Of a DNA stretch of 64,000 bases, positions 25,696 through 37,977 are shown in pieces (the stretch's first letter is position 1; the number at the start of each line of letters is the position of its first letter). This DNA is from Prochilodus magdalenae (Eukaryota > Chordata > Actinopteri > Characiformes > Prochilodontidae), in contig JAMWET010003098.1 in the NCBI GenBank assembly GCA_024036415.1, forward strand, positions 1 through 64,000, read 5' to 3'. A program made the position numbers and the translations under genes. The notes beneath the pieces were generated by a model. It worked only from the letters and a program-made list of their open reading frames with translations, searched no databases and was not told the DNA's origin.

Positions 25696-25825
25696 TACAG
25701 CTTGTATAACGGTGTTAATTTGCTGTGCCTTTAAACGAACTCAACACCGCCATTAATGTCTAAACTGCTGGCAATAATAGTGAGTACATCTCTTAGCGAA
25801 TATGGCCAAATTGTGCTCAAAAGTG

Positions 25826-26826
25826 TCAATAGTTTGTGTGACCGCCATTATTTTCCAGAACTACCTCAATTCTCTTGGGCATGGAGTTCACTGAGCTTCA
25901 CAGGTTGCCGCTAGAATCCTCTTCCACTCCTCCATGATGACATATACCTTGCGCTCCTCCACCTTCTGTTTGAGGACTCCCCACAGATGCTCAATAGGTT
26001 TTAGGTCTGGAGACATGCTTGGCCAGTCCAGCACATTTACCCTCAGTTTCTTTAGCAAGGCAGTGGTCGTCTTGGAGGTGTGTTTGGGGTCGTTATCGTG
26101 TTCGAACATTGCCCTGTGGCCCAGTTTCAGAGGGGAGGGGAAGTTTGCCGTACTTTGCAGTACTTCAGCATTCATTCACAGTACATGTTGGCATTCATGG
26201 TTCCCTCAATGAACAGTAGCTCCACACAGCCGGCAACACTCATGCAGCACCAAACCATGACACCATGCTTGCCTGTAAACAAGACACACTTGTCTTTGTA
26301 CTCTTCACCTGGTTGCTGCCACACATGCTCGATACCATCTGAATCAAATAAGTTTCTTGGTGTCATCAGACCACAGGACATGGTTCCAATAATCCATGTC
26401 CTTTGTCTGCTTGTCTTCAGCAAACTGTTTGTGGGCTTTCTTGTGCATCATTTTTAAAAAACCTTCCTTCTGGGACGACAGTCATGCAGACCAGTTTGGT
26501 ACAGTGTGTGCCATTTAGTCTGAGCACTCACAGACTGACCCTTCACCCCTTTAAACTCCGCAGCAACGCTGGCAGCACTCCTACATCTATTTTCAAAAGA
26601 CAACTTCTGCATATGACACTGAGCATGTGCACTCAGCTTCCTTGGTGGACCATGGCGAGGCCTGTTCTGACTGGAACCTGTCCTGTTAAACCTCTGATGG
26701 TCTTTGCCACCATGCTGCAGCTCCGTTTCAGCTCAGCTGGCAATCGTCTTATAGCCTCAGCCATCTTTATGTAGGGCACACTTCTTTTTTCAGATCCTCA
26801 GAGAGTTCTTTGCCGTGAGGTGCCAC
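25826..26826 (-). pseudogene. Tc1-like transposase pseudogene (family A)
   Basis: DDE transposase that would cut and paste the element at TA sites. The C-terminal frame (25888-26175) keeps FEHDNDPKHTSK, with the second catalytic Asp, and WPSMSPDLKPIEHLWG, with the third acidic residue. Upstream the frame at 26172-26423 keeps LFDSDGIEHVW and EGTMNANMYC. Frames are broken between the parts and stops interrupt the N-terminal region. The expected start codon position (26824-26826) reads GTG instead of ATG. The stop is at 25826-25828. It is inactive. Confidence 0.88.
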
Positions 26827-27230
26827 ATTGAACTTCCAGTGACCAGTATAAAAAAGAGTGTGAGAGGGATAACACCAAATTTAACACACCTGCTCCTCAT
26901 TCACACCTGAGACCTTGTGACACTAACGAGTCACATGGTACCGGGGAAGGAAAATGGCTAATTGGGCACAGTTTGGCCATTTTCACTTAGGGGTGTATTC
27001 ACTTTCATGGCCAGCGGGTTAGACAGTAATGGCGGTGTTTTGAGTTATACTGAATACTTTACATTGTATCAAAGTGTCATATCTTCAGAGATATGATAAA
27101 ATATTTACAAAAATGTGAGGGGTGTACCCACTTTTGTGAGATACTGTATAAAATCTGACCAGCAATGATCAGGTGCCGGTCCCTTTCCAATTATGGATGG
27201 GTTAGAGTGTGGCTGATAACACCACTACTG

Positions 27231-27437
27231 GTTGGTGTAGCTCAGTGGGTAACACCACTACTCAGGGTGCCACCTCTATGTGTGGGAGACTGGGGTTCGA
27301 ATCCCAGTCTGGGTGACTATGCTACACAATGAGAGTCCTTGGGCAAGACTCCTAACACTACATTGGTCTACCTGTAATCATTAACCTTGTAAGTCGCTCT
27401 GGATAAGAGCGTCAGCTAAATGCCATAAATGATAAAT
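27231..27437 (+). repeat. tRNA-derived SINE
   Basis: A pol III A box (TAGCTCAGTGG, 27238-27248) and B box (GGTTCGAATCC, 27294-27304) are spaced as in a tRNA, followed by the fish SINE tail GTCGCTCTGGATAAGAGCGTC and TAAATG. The head does not fold as a complete tRNA and the tail shows it is a SINE, not a tRNA gene. Confidence 0.85.
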
Positions 27438-27440
27438 TGT

Positions 27441-29780
27441 GTAACAAGAGAGCCAAATCTTAAATGTTCACCTTTTTGTTGTTATTACTGATTAAATTGC
27501 AACTTAGCGTATTTAATTCAATTATGCCAAAAAAAAAATTACACAATTAGCCACAAAAACAAGTGATAATGACTTGATCCCCCTGCTAGAAAAACGTCTC
27601 AGGACTTAAGACCCTATGACAGTGGAAAAGACTTCTGCATGACTGTAAAACTCTGAAAAGTCCTCTCCTTTTAAGTCTTGTTCAGACAGTAATCCAATTT
27701 ATTCCTATAAGCACTCGGGTTACAATGATGAAATGCTTGGTGTTTGCACAGTGATCACCGCTGCCCGCACAACCGCTAAATGACAGATATAAATCAATCC
27801 ACTCTGTTTGAAGAGGTCAGCTCCATTTTGCTTTTCATTCCAATCCACCAGATGCAAAAAGGCTATTATCTGCCTGCTGGCCACAAATGAGACATGAACG
27901 ACTATCTTAATGCTGCTGAGCCCAGTGCTGGAGAACTAGCTGGGCTTCCACGCAGAGAGACAGCTCTGTCTGCAGAGACAGCTATTCTCTGCCTCAGCTA
28001 TCATATCTCTGCCCATGCACGTCGGCTGAGTTTCACCAGGCATTGATTGTAAGCGCTGATAAAGTGGTGCCCAGGGAAATCAGAGGAGCTAGAGTGCTCA
28101 GAGTAATACCGGATAATAACCAAGACAGGGATATTTGCCCCATGTGATCCTGAATGCCACACAGAATCACCACATGATCAAATAATGCTCAAATAATACA
28201 ATAGCCAAAATGAATTATCAGAACAAATAGATGGTAAAAATACAATATATTTACTGAACTGATCACATCTCAACTGTGTGTCTAAGTATGGTACTCTGAT
28301 GACCACTTGGAAGAGTCTCTTGAGTACAGCTGCAAGAACATGACTGTGCTCAAACACAAGCACATACTACAGAACACGGTACTTGCTGAAGTTCTCTCTG
28401 CGCATCACTGTCAACCCATGTATAGCACTGACCTTACATTGTTGTTGTTTTGCAATCCTGTTTAAATATAATGACATAACTTCATTGCTTAATTGCATAG
28501 CTACAATATTATAGATAGTTACAATAGTGTACGGACAATTGACAGCCTACAGATAACTATTACAAAGATCTCAGAACTTATCACTGTTAGGATAGGCCAG
28601 GTCATGCACATTTCAAAGCTGACTCCACAAACCTAAGAGCAGTCTCAAACTCTTAACATTAAAAGTAACTGGTGCTCACAGAGCAGGAGAGGCTATAGCC
28701 AAATAGCAAAGCATTTTAAAAAGGAAGCTGCTTCCTCTATTCATAATGTAATTAAAGACTGGCATTTAACAGCAACGATGGAGGTCAAGAGGTCTACCCC
28801 ATGCCCCGAGCGTGTTTAGCTAGCACAAATCCACAGTCTAGTATAAACATGGTATTAATCACCCAACATGTTCATTCATGTTAATGTGTATGAATATTAG
28901 AGACTTGCAGGTCTGCATGAAAAAAATTGTTCTTGAAAAAGCAGCTGAAAGAGTTTTACTGCCCCTGGGGGCTGTTACCATGGTAACTCAGTTTACTCTC
29001 ACAAGTTGATTCATCATTTCCATATAAATAAAATATTTTACATTAAAACATTACTGGCAAAAAATGGAACAGAAAAACAAAACTCTGTTGATGTTCTGTG
29101 TTCCATTAAGATGTTTCAATACACCTGTTCATGCAGGTAAGGCTGGAAGCTCCATCATCTTTCAACCTAGTCCTCATGTTTGTAGCATATGGTTTATTGC
29201 CAGAGAATAAAGAAGACACTGTTGACTGAGAATGCTTATAATAGAAGATGGGCAGATGCCAAGTGTACTATGAGTCAGCAGTTTGTGTGTTGATTTTTAT
29301 TCTCTACTGTACCAGTCAAAAGCTTAGACGTGGCGATTCATAGAATTGAATTATTTTTAGCTTAATGATTTGCTTTAATATAAAGGTGTGCACATCAAAA
29401 TATAAATAGCACTCATGGTGTTGTACAATCCACCTTAACATAACTCCAAAATTGAACAGGAGCATGAAACAGCTTTCTTTACCTGCAGTGGAGGCTGATA
29501 AGATGTTTTTAAAGCAATTTTGGACCAGTTGTATTGGTCTGGCCACCAAGAATATTCACTATAAGAAGAATAACTAGAGCTTTTAAACTGTGAAGAGATC
29601 AAATATATAATATCTTTGAGGCGGGTGATACGGCAAAATATAATATTGTAATCAGGAGTATATGCGGTATGTCAGAATATGTATTGTTTCAGGCATCCCA
29701 TCAATTGGAACTTTTGAGGTGAAAGCCTGTAGATATATTTAAGATAATGAAAAAAATCCATTTAGTTGTGTTTTGTAAAT

Positions 29781-29783
<3 letters not shown>
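27441..29783. other. Intergenic: no feature recognised
   Basis: Moderately AT-rich unique-looking sequence. A short direct repeat of AGAGACAGCT occurs near 27956-27984. No exon or mobile element was recognised. Confidence 0.6.

Positions 29784-29853
<70 letters not shown>
29784..29853. repeat. TA microsatellite
   Basis: About 35 uninterrupted TA units. Frames across it encode only Ile-Tyr repeats. Confidence 0.97.
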
Positions 29854-29858
<5 letters not shown>

Positions 29859-30002
29859 AATTTAATGATGAATGTACTAATAGAAATACTGACATTTTTT
29901 TAAAACTTAGACTTTGGAAAAAAATTTTTTTAATAATTTAATTAAAATTAAATAAAATTTTTTTCCTAATTAATGTACATTAAAAGTTAAGGTTTCTCCT
30001 GT

Positions 30003-30305
30003 AAAGTTACTATTTTGGAGATACAAGGTTAAGCTCCGTCAATGAGTACATCACCATCCAATGTAGTCCTGCATCATGCAGCCATCTGCCAATGGTGCTG
30101 GCACCAACAAGATGAATTATGGAGGGCATCAGTGTTCGCTGAACGTCTACCATTGTGGTTGTTGGGTCAGCGATAAAGCCTGTCCTTGCTAACATCACAG
30201 CATGGCCGAGCGTGACACTTGAATCATTTGCATGTCTCACGATGTCGAACCTACCCACCACGTTTCATTACTGACAGTTGAAATCCTTCTGGGTGCAGCT
30301 ATACT
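30003..30305 (-). mobile_element. Tc1-like transposon remnant, family B copy 3
   Basis: Reverse-strand copy of the family B 5' half: TGCAGCCATCTGCCAATGGT, GAGGGCATCAGTGTTCGCTG and TCCTTCTGGGTGCA, which is the reverse complement of the start motif seen at 6.2, 33.5 and 44.9 kb. The DDE part is absent. Confidence 0.65.
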
Positions 30306-30379
30306 ATTGATGACAGTGTCTTTCCATGTTTCCCTGCCCATTCTTACTTTCCTTCATTAACTGAAGAACACAGCTGTTC

Positions 30380-30495
30380 TTTATGCCTTGTAAAATTTCA
30401 TGATGAATGGACCAACAGAAATTCCAAAAACAACATACATCACAACTAAAGGATTTCTCCTCTACAGCTACCATTCTGGAGATATGCAGTACTGA
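30380..30495 (-). repeat. Short interspersed repeat
   Basis: TGGACCAACAGAAATT, CTCCTCTACAGCTACCATT and TGGAGATA blocks are the reverse complement of 47160-47270. Related fragments flank copy 3 of family B at about 29860-30020. Probably a short non-autonomous DNA element. Confidence 0.45.
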
Positions 30496-32040
30496 AACAG
30501 TACATGGTGTGTCTTTATATCTTGCTCTGAGCCTAAAATATCGCATTGATCCTTTTCCTAGTGAAGCTGTTAAAACATTATTCAGGCATTGTTAAGGGCC
30601 AGTATGTTGGTCATTTAGCAGCGACAGCTGACATGTCACTGGGGAAACAAGAGTGGCCCACGTCTCCACAATTACACCATCCCTGTCACTTTACAGCTGT
30701 GAGGGGCCGAGGGCGGGAGCATGAGGGGCTCGTTAGGGACTCATTAGGGGACAGAAAGAGGCGGGCGATATGCTACGAGTCCAAAGTAAAGAGCCATAAC
30801 GGCGAGCGACACTCAGCAGAGCGGTTGTGTGCTTCTGCTCTCCATGATTAAAAGGTGAACTGAAATGAATGCCATGTCAAGCAACACTTGATTGTTGGCA
30901 AAAGCTCTCCAGCTCTCCTGCATGCTGGCAAGGGTTTAAGAAGGCCTTTACTTCATGCCGTGGGTGTGTACTGTGTTGTACATGCACAGCTGACCACAGA
31001 GGCTGAATATGCATAATTAAACTTTGCAAATCAATATCGAGCATTCCTAATCCCCCAATATGAGATGGCTTATCTGCAGAGGAGGCGGCAGCTGCACAGC
31101 ATGTGGGCCCTTTTGATAAGTGAGAGATTAAGGGAAAACTCCACTAAAGAGTCATCTTAGGGAGTATGAAGAGGGAGAAAGGAAGTAATAATAATAAAAT
31201 AATAATGTTATAATAAAATAAAGCAAGGAATATTTTTTGAAAATTTGAATATTAGTTGATTTTTTTGGCAGCTATGCTATATAAAGCTTAAACTAAATTC
31301 ATTTCACACGTCTTCACTGTAATAAACGGCAGCTTGCGTGCATGAGTTTGGATAAGATTACCTCTGAGTACATGACGTTCTAAATACAGAAACAATCTGC
31401 CCCTAAACACGTTACTTGGTTCTCGAGTTCTGTTTCTGGGCAATAAAATCAGACTTAAATAGCATCCATCATTTAGAACGAGTAAAAGTACATAGAAGCA
31501 TGGCAAGCATGCAAAGAAAGCAGGAGAACAGAGATAATGATTTATTTACACAACATGACTTCACAGAACTGTTACTGAGCCTGAACAGCTTCACACTACA
31601 GTACTGCAACCCAGCAGACCTCATTCTGTCTGAGCTCTACATGTGAAGCACATGTGCGGCTTTGTGGAGCCGCAGGTTGTCGACCTGAGCTCTTGACACC
31701 GTCTTGCTGAACCTACTGTACATCCATTATCTTCCACCCCGGCCTTTCACATCGTTATCATCTTTGATGTGTTTCTGTGCACACTCTGCCTTTTTGTTGC
31801 TGGGGAACCTAAGTCTGCCAGGCATAGCAGAAGGGGGGAGGGGAAGCTATGGCGGCTTACTGGTTATTAACCATATAGTGTGTTACTGAGAAGTTGTTCT
31901 AAGTGAAACATCTTATAGAAGACTCATCCTTATTTTTTTTACTTAGCTTGATTGTTATTTTTATTATTGACTTGAAAATTTGATAATTTAATAAACAAAT
32001 AGTACAACACTTACAAAATGTAAAAACACAATATTGCATT
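30496..32040. other. Intergenic: possible conserved non-coding segment, otherwise nothing
   Basis: 30850-31145 has relatively complex, non-repetitive sequence with homeodomain/POU-like sites (TATGCATAATTAAAC, 31008-31022). The rest is AT-rich, with A/T-only runs at 31186-31222. No exon seen. Confidence 0.4.
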
Positions 32041-32049
32041 ACATTTCAG

Positions 32050-32640
32050 ATTTACAGTTTCTGGTGCATCCTGCATTGAACTGAATAAAATGGACCTGGA
32101 TCTGGATTGAACTGACACAAATAAAACCAAAATGAGTTTACTCAAACTGGGCCAAGCCAAACCAAAGGGAAATTAACTGAACTGACACAAATAAAACCAA
32201 AATTGAAGCAAACTAAATACACTTGACCATAACTGAATTTTGCAGAATGCAACTGAGGCAATTTGAACCGAACCCAAACCAAGTCAAATCCACCTGAAAT
32301 TAACTTACTTAAATGGAACTGAATGAAACAAAAATCAAGGCACACTCAAAATAAACCAAACCTAGCTAAACATAAATGAAGAGAACTCAAATAAAATCAA
32401 ACCAAGCCAAATCCACCTGCACTGAATTGGATTTAACTAGACTGAATCAAAACCATTCAAATAAGAAAAAAAAACTGAAGTGAACTTAAATAATTCAAAA
32501 CAAACCACAACCAAACAAAACCAAGCCAAACCCATTTCAACTAAACCAAAACAAAACATAACTAGACCAAAACACCAATGAACCACAAAACTGAACCACA
32601 ACATTAGCCAAATCTAATTTAATTAAATTGAATTTATCTA
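32050..32640. repeat. Degenerate A/C-rich satellite-like repeat
   Basis: Variants of AACTGAA, AACCAAA and CAAACC recur irregularly over about 590 bases, with few G or T on the + strand. A 26-base block beginning TGAACTGACACAAATAAAAC is exactly repeated at 32108-32133 and 32178-32203. Confidence 0.75.
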
Positions 32641-33540
32641 AACAAAACTTATTTGTGAGTTTAGAGGCACTGAAAATTCCAAAGTGGAATTACCCTGTAG
32701 CAAAGGAACACCACCTCCACTCCTGGAAGATCACAGCCCTTTTGAGGTTGATGTTGCACATCTCATTCAATAACTAATTATAAAGACCTTCATTTGCGGA
32801 ATCTTACTGCATGTAGTACTGTGGACCTCCAGAACTCAACAAAACTACCATGTCTGGGAGTGCTTTAGAAAGATTCCAACCACTCTGTGTTAGAAATCAT
32901 ACGCTTCGGAGTTTTCATGGTGTGTTCCTTTAACGCTGCTTTAGAATGGATAATCTCCCAGGACTTAGTGCTTGTATTGATAAATGGTTTAATCGTGCAC
33001 CTTTACAACATGTGCAGCAGAGAACAAATGTGAGGGAACAGTGGGGATGACGGCTGCAGAAGCTGAGGGACTACTAAATGGCATTACAATGCAGATAAGA
33101 CCAGCTACAGTAACACTGTGAATATGACTGTGATGCAGTCGTGAAATACCTTTTTGTGAGGTGCGATTTCAGAAGTGAAAACTACAGAGCCAGATGAATA
33201 GATTGATTTTGCATAGAAGGTCAATTAAGGGTCGAGCATAAGTGAAATAGGTCAAAAATCTAGGATTGCAGACAAACATGAAAAGAGAAAGGCCAGTGCT
33301 CTGAACCCTGACCCGATGTGTAAATTCCACTGGCAGGATATGCTGCCTTAGGCACATCCCAATAAAAATCCATAGCCATTTTGAAAACTGCTTTCAGATT
33401 TTTGGAATCAATAGATAATAAACAAAATGCTAGAAGCAAATAAGCTAGATTTAGTTACTGCAGAAGACCAGAACTATAGATATTGCTCCAAAGCTCACAG
33501 AAGTTCACACATAATGGAATACTCATCAAAAATAAGTCGC
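32641..33540. other. Intergenic: no feature recognised
   Basis: No exon, repeat array or mobile element recognised. Confidence 0.55.
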
Positions 33541-33544
33541 ACAT

Positions 33545-34105
33545 ATAGTTGCACCCAGAAGGAATCAACTGACAGGAATGAAACTTGGTGGGTAAGTTTG
33601 AAATTGTAAGACAATCAGCTGCACGTGACTGCATTCTGTTTTCAAACTTTTGTTAACGCAGGACTACATGCACGCAGACCATTACGATTAACACCATTTC
33701 AACATCGCCAAAGTCTTCAATGGTGTTGTGCAATCTGGCATGGAATGACTCAGAATAGCAGCAGGTCATCTTCAGTCCCGCTTGTCTTGATGGAGACGAC
33801 CAATGAATCCGTGTGTGGAGGCATCGTGTTCAGCACCAATATGATTGGTTTGTCGTCACGGATCACATGTCCAGAAGGCCTAGTGTCACTCCACCTCCAT
33901 CCCTACCACAAAACCTGCAGGAACTGTGTAAGAATATTCAAACTGCACTGGATGGATTATTACAGGAGACCATTAGAAACCTCTACAACTCCAGGTTGAG
34001 ACGTATACATGTTGTGTTAGCAAACATGGTGGCCCATGCCATACTGAGAGAGACTACCTTTGTATGTGTAGCTCAAAACATATTGCCAATATCAGTCTAA
34101 ATGTA
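33545..34105 (+). mobile_element. Tc1-like transposon remnant, family B copy 4
   Basis: This is the best-preserved family B copy here. It starts GCACCCAGAAGGAATCAACT. Broken frames show the first DDE region and a C-terminal NLQELCKNIQTALDGLL...IRNLYNSRLRRI block. Between them about 100 codons, including the second and third catalytic residues, are missing at about 33860-33880. The same kind of junction is found in the copy at 59.1-59.7 kb. Confidence 0.75.
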
Positions 34106-34259
34106 TTATCATTTATTATTCCTGGTAATATTTCTTCCCAATAGCTTTGCAATCGGACACAGAGTCTAAATAAATGCTAAAGAGGGGAAAACAATATACA
34201 CCACACACACACAGACACACAGACACACATTCCAGTAAAGTTGGGGCACTAGGTTAAAA

Positions 34260-34261
34260 GC

Positions 34262-34292
<31 letters not shown>
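34260..34292. repeat. AAC microsatellite
   Basis: Eleven CAA/AAC triplets, preceded at 34202-34230 by an imperfect CA run. Confidence 0.95.
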
Positions 34293-34889
34293 GCAACCAC
34301 ACTTGAATACCAAAGAAGGGGAAAGGCCTTTTTGAGCGAGGATGGGCTAAGGCTCGCCACTTCATCCACAAAAAAATCCAGCAGCTTAAAGAAAACATTC
34401 CTCAGTAGAGGAAGTACAAGGATTTAAAGTATTTCATTCTCTAGAGTGCAAAACACAGCCATCAGGATTCAAGGACCCCCATAAAATCTGCATAAAGAAA
34501 AAAGGCCGGAAACCACAACAAAAAGCCTGTGACCTTCTACTGCTGAGAGAGCACCATTTTTAAAAAACTAGCATGCCTCTCTGATGATATCTGCTCGGGA
34601 CAACATCAAAAAAGTCTTCGTCAATAAACACCATCTGTTGCTGCACCCACAAATGCATGTTAAAACTCTACTACACACAACGGAGTCAGCTTTTAAGATT
34701 GCTCAAGTAACCTTGTACACACTTTGGGGCAACACATGCTGCTATTTAGATCCAGTCATTTTCAGGGACATCTATGCTTATTTCATTACAACAGCCCCAA
34801 AACACTTTCTGCACATGTTAAAGCAGCATGGCTATGTAGTCAGAGTGCTAGTTGCCTAGCCTGATTGGGGGTTGGGGTTTGTGTGCTGG

Positions 34890-35010
34890 AGTCAGTCCCA
34901 CCCTCTTTGGACAGAAGGCAGGAAACTCCTTGGATAGGCTGCCAGCCCATTACAGGACAGTTCCTGTAGGAAACCCACACAGACAAGGTGATGACATGCG
35001 AACAGTGAGG
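34890..35010. repeat. Interspersed teleost repeat, copy 2
   Basis: Shares GAAGGCAGGAAAC and GCCAG-CCATTACAGG blocks with 22430-22590. Confidence 0.5.
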
Positions 35011-35338
35011 ACACTGGTCACCTGGAGTAAAGCATAAAGTCCAGAACCAGCCGTCTCCGAGATTTCATCAGGCTACTGAACAGCCAGTAGTGCTGGTGCA
35101 TCGGTAAATGGACCTGGTTCAGCATATCTCACCAAAACCATCTAGATGATGATCTCCATGGACATAAATGGACCAAATACCCAAACTTCTCTCCCTCTCA
35201 TCTGTCTTCTCAATGAGCGGATCAACGCTGATGGATAACACTGAGGGGCTACCAGCACAGAGGAATCCTCTCCAGGACTCTCAGGACTACATGCACTCAA
35301 TTCACAAGTTACAATGTCTACCTCTTAGTCCTCCTAAT

Positions 35339-35341
<3 letters not shown>

Positions 35342-35379
<38 letters not shown>
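35342..35379. repeat. TC microsatellite
   Basis: Nineteen TC units, followed by pyrimidine-rich sequence to about 35412. Confidence 0.97.
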
Positions 35380-35382
<3 letters not shown>

Positions 35383-35639
35383 TACTTTCTTTCTCTCTTT
35401 CCTTCCTCTTCTTTGTTAAGCATTGGAATGATATTTCTCCAGAGCGATCACATCAGAACCCCCAGAGCAGCTAGAGGCATCTGACCATTAGCCCCACCGT
35501 GGGTCTCCTGCCCTGTTTCCGCAGTTTATCACCAAGCATGACCACAACCTTTACAATGACCAGCTTCTAAATGTAATCATGAACTCTATCTATGGGTGCT
35601 TAGTATTGTATACATTTATTGTCTAATGTATATATTTGT

Positions 35640-35735
35640 ATTTAAAGACTGTAAGGGACTACGCACACAAGTTTGTCACTCACCTTCACACCTGTGAAAA
35701 TGTGATGTGACAATAAAAGTGATTTGATTTGAACC
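35640..35735 (+). repeat. Possible retrotransposon 3' end
   Basis: GTGATGTGACAATAAAAGTGATTTGATTTGA resembles the 3' ends of fish LINEs, which often end in an AATAAA-like motif and short repeats. Only this end is suggestive; the text upstream is not recognisable as coding. Confidence 0.35.
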
Positions 35736-35739
35736 CAGG

Positions 35740-37294
35740 CTCTTCATGCTGTGAGCGCTGCCCACTGTGCCTTTTTACCCATTTCTGTTATTTATAGTCA
35801 GGTTAAATGACTAAGCCTTTTGAACATGCTTAAGAGAGACACTTGGCCAGATTAAGTGTAAAATATAACTTGAAGAACTCACTGGGCACAGAGACAATAT
35901 GCCAATATGCTTTCATCTTGTGCTCATCTCAGACATGTGCTTTAGCATCTCCCCAGTGTAATTACAGCTCTGCTTAGGTTGCTAAATCTCGCAAAGGAAA
36001 CACTCTCCAAGGCCAGAGTCATAACGTGTTGTACATGGCAATCACAATCCTCATAGCTCATGCAAAGAAGCTGTAGTGTATCAAAGATATGAATGCATGT
36101 CCTCAGACAGACAGTATTTCCTAGAAGGCCCATTTCTGTCTTCTGAGCTTTCATATGAAATGATGATAACAGCAAAGCACCACGCTCTCAACAAAGGAGT
36201 CTACGTTTTCAAGCAAAGTATTTATAACCAGTGTATCTGTGAGGCATTAAACACTTTAGATATCTGGTCCCTGAAGCATTTCACATGAAACCACTCTAAC
36301 TTACTTTGCATACATGATTGAGTTACTGATTATGCAGAAAATGTAAACACATGGTGGAATTCCCTTTTAATAAAATGCAAGAGCCTGTGCCCACACTTAA
36401 ATTCTGAATACCCATATAGCTTATACATTAGCTTCATAGCATTCTTAAGTTATAGTGGAGGCTAATTAACATCCAACCAACAACGTCCTGTGACCACTGA
36501 TTAAGGACAAAGTGCAGCCACTAATGAGCTATGAACTCTTTACATCCTCAAGGCGGCCCAGCAAGATAGGAGTGGACACAGTGTTTGAAAACTCCAGCAG
36601 AGACATTGGGTCAGAAGTTTTCGGACAATGTCATATAAACAACTTTACACCGATGAAGGTCCTTGAACATCTGCTTAGGGAAGAAGCCGGACACACAGCT
36701 GATGTTATAAAAATGTTCCTCTGCACACTGTGGAAGATTTGCTATTACATTGGCATAGACATGGTGCAGCTTTACAGAGCGCATAATCATGGAAAACCCA
36801 ATCCCCCTCACTTTTGAAATCAGGGAGCCTGAGGTGATATGTAAACATTGTTATAATGTGCAAACAAGTTCCAGTGTTTACATTTACCATTCGCTTCCCA
36901 GACCATACAGTTCATACAGGGACACAACCATGCTGCAAAAACAGCCAACTTTTAATTAGTTGTGTTACGAGCCCATCTTTTGTCTAGAGAGCTGTGGGTT
37001 CAGTGGCATGTGGCATTAAAACACTGAGCCAGTGACAGATGGATAAAAGCATGAGGAGCAAAAACAAATAAGAGCTATAAGCTGTTTTATTAAAACTGAC
37101 CACCATAACGTTTGGCTGGTGCACCCGTCCTACAAGCCCTCGTTCCCCAGTCAGTGCCACTGTCTGATTAGGAGAAGGCTCTAAAGATAAAATGTCCTTA
37201 CGCTGGGTACATGTGGAGAGAGAGCCTGTTTGAGGCTATCAGGTTGGTTTATGGTTGTTTGCTATACTGCCTTTAAAAAGAGCAGAGTTTGGTG

Positions 37295-37327
<33 letters not shown>

Positions 37328-37820
37328 CCTTTCCTGGTGAATGCATGAACAGGTAGTTTGGTTGTGCCTTCAAACACACAGGTTGAAAGACACATTAGCT
37401 ATTGGGCGAGTGTCACCTGCTGTGTTTATTGTGCAGGATAGCTCTGGTTAGGGAGGTCAGGTGTTTCCATACGTTTTTTCTTTGGCACTGTCCATAGTCC
37501 ACCATTCACAGTCTAGCTTAGACGCTCTTACTGCAAGTCTTCTCCATTATTGTGAAAGTCATTAATCAGCTTGTGAGCCTGCTGCATAGTCGCTGCCTAT
37601 TAACATCGTTGGGCTGTATGTTTTGTTTTATCCACTGACATTCTGTTGTGCACTCTTGTATTATAAAACTTAAGCATGATCTAAAAGCCATCTCAAATCA
37701 CATGGTCCCCCTTTTACCCCTAGAAACATCCGGAGGGGAATGCAACACCTCTTTTTAAAGGTTGGGTTCCTCCCCACAATTATTCCAAACAGGACTCCAA
37801 TTGGTCAAAGGGTCTGATGG
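35740..37820. other. Intergenic: no gene recognised
   Basis: Holds a short TC run (37294-37315). The longest frames show no family resemblance. Confidence 0.6.
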
Positions 37821-37822
37821 CA

Positions 37823-37920
37823 GAGTGAGTGAGAGAGTGAGTGTGAGTCAGAGTAAGAGAGAGAGACAAACACAGCACCAAAATATTCTTGCATGTTATA
37901 GATGTAACTGAGCTGTGCTC

Positions 37921-37970
<50 letters not shown>

Positions 37971-37977
37971 CAGTTAC
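37823..37977. repeat. GA-rich tract, then TC microsatellite bounded by a 10-bp inverted repeat
   Basis: A GAGTGA/GAGA-rich stretch (37823-37867) is followed by a TC-rich tract (about 37918-37965) bounded by GTAACTGAGC (37904-37913) and its exact reverse complement GCTCAGTTAC (37968-37977). The GA stretch can pair with the TC tract. Confidence 0.9.

Larger units (their letters stand above)
24060..27146 (-). mobile_element. Degenerate Tc1-like transposon, family A, split by an insertion
   Basis: Ends are inverted copies around CTCACAAAAGTG (left 24070-24081) and CACTTTTGTGAG (right 27129-27140), with flanking TA on both sides. The inner part of the left inverted repeat is interrupted by 24160-25695; the remainder resumes at 25696. 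Without the insert the element is about 1.55 kb, normal for a Tc1 element. The transposase gene lies on the minus strand and is broken. The left end is more diverged than the right. Confidence 0.88.

Noticed and set aside
25888..26423. A functional transposase gene
   Set aside because: The frame is broken in several places, the start codon position is changed and the element is split by an insertion.
27231..27306. A tRNA gene
   Set aside because: A and B boxes are present, but the arms do not pair as a tRNA and a SINE tail follows.
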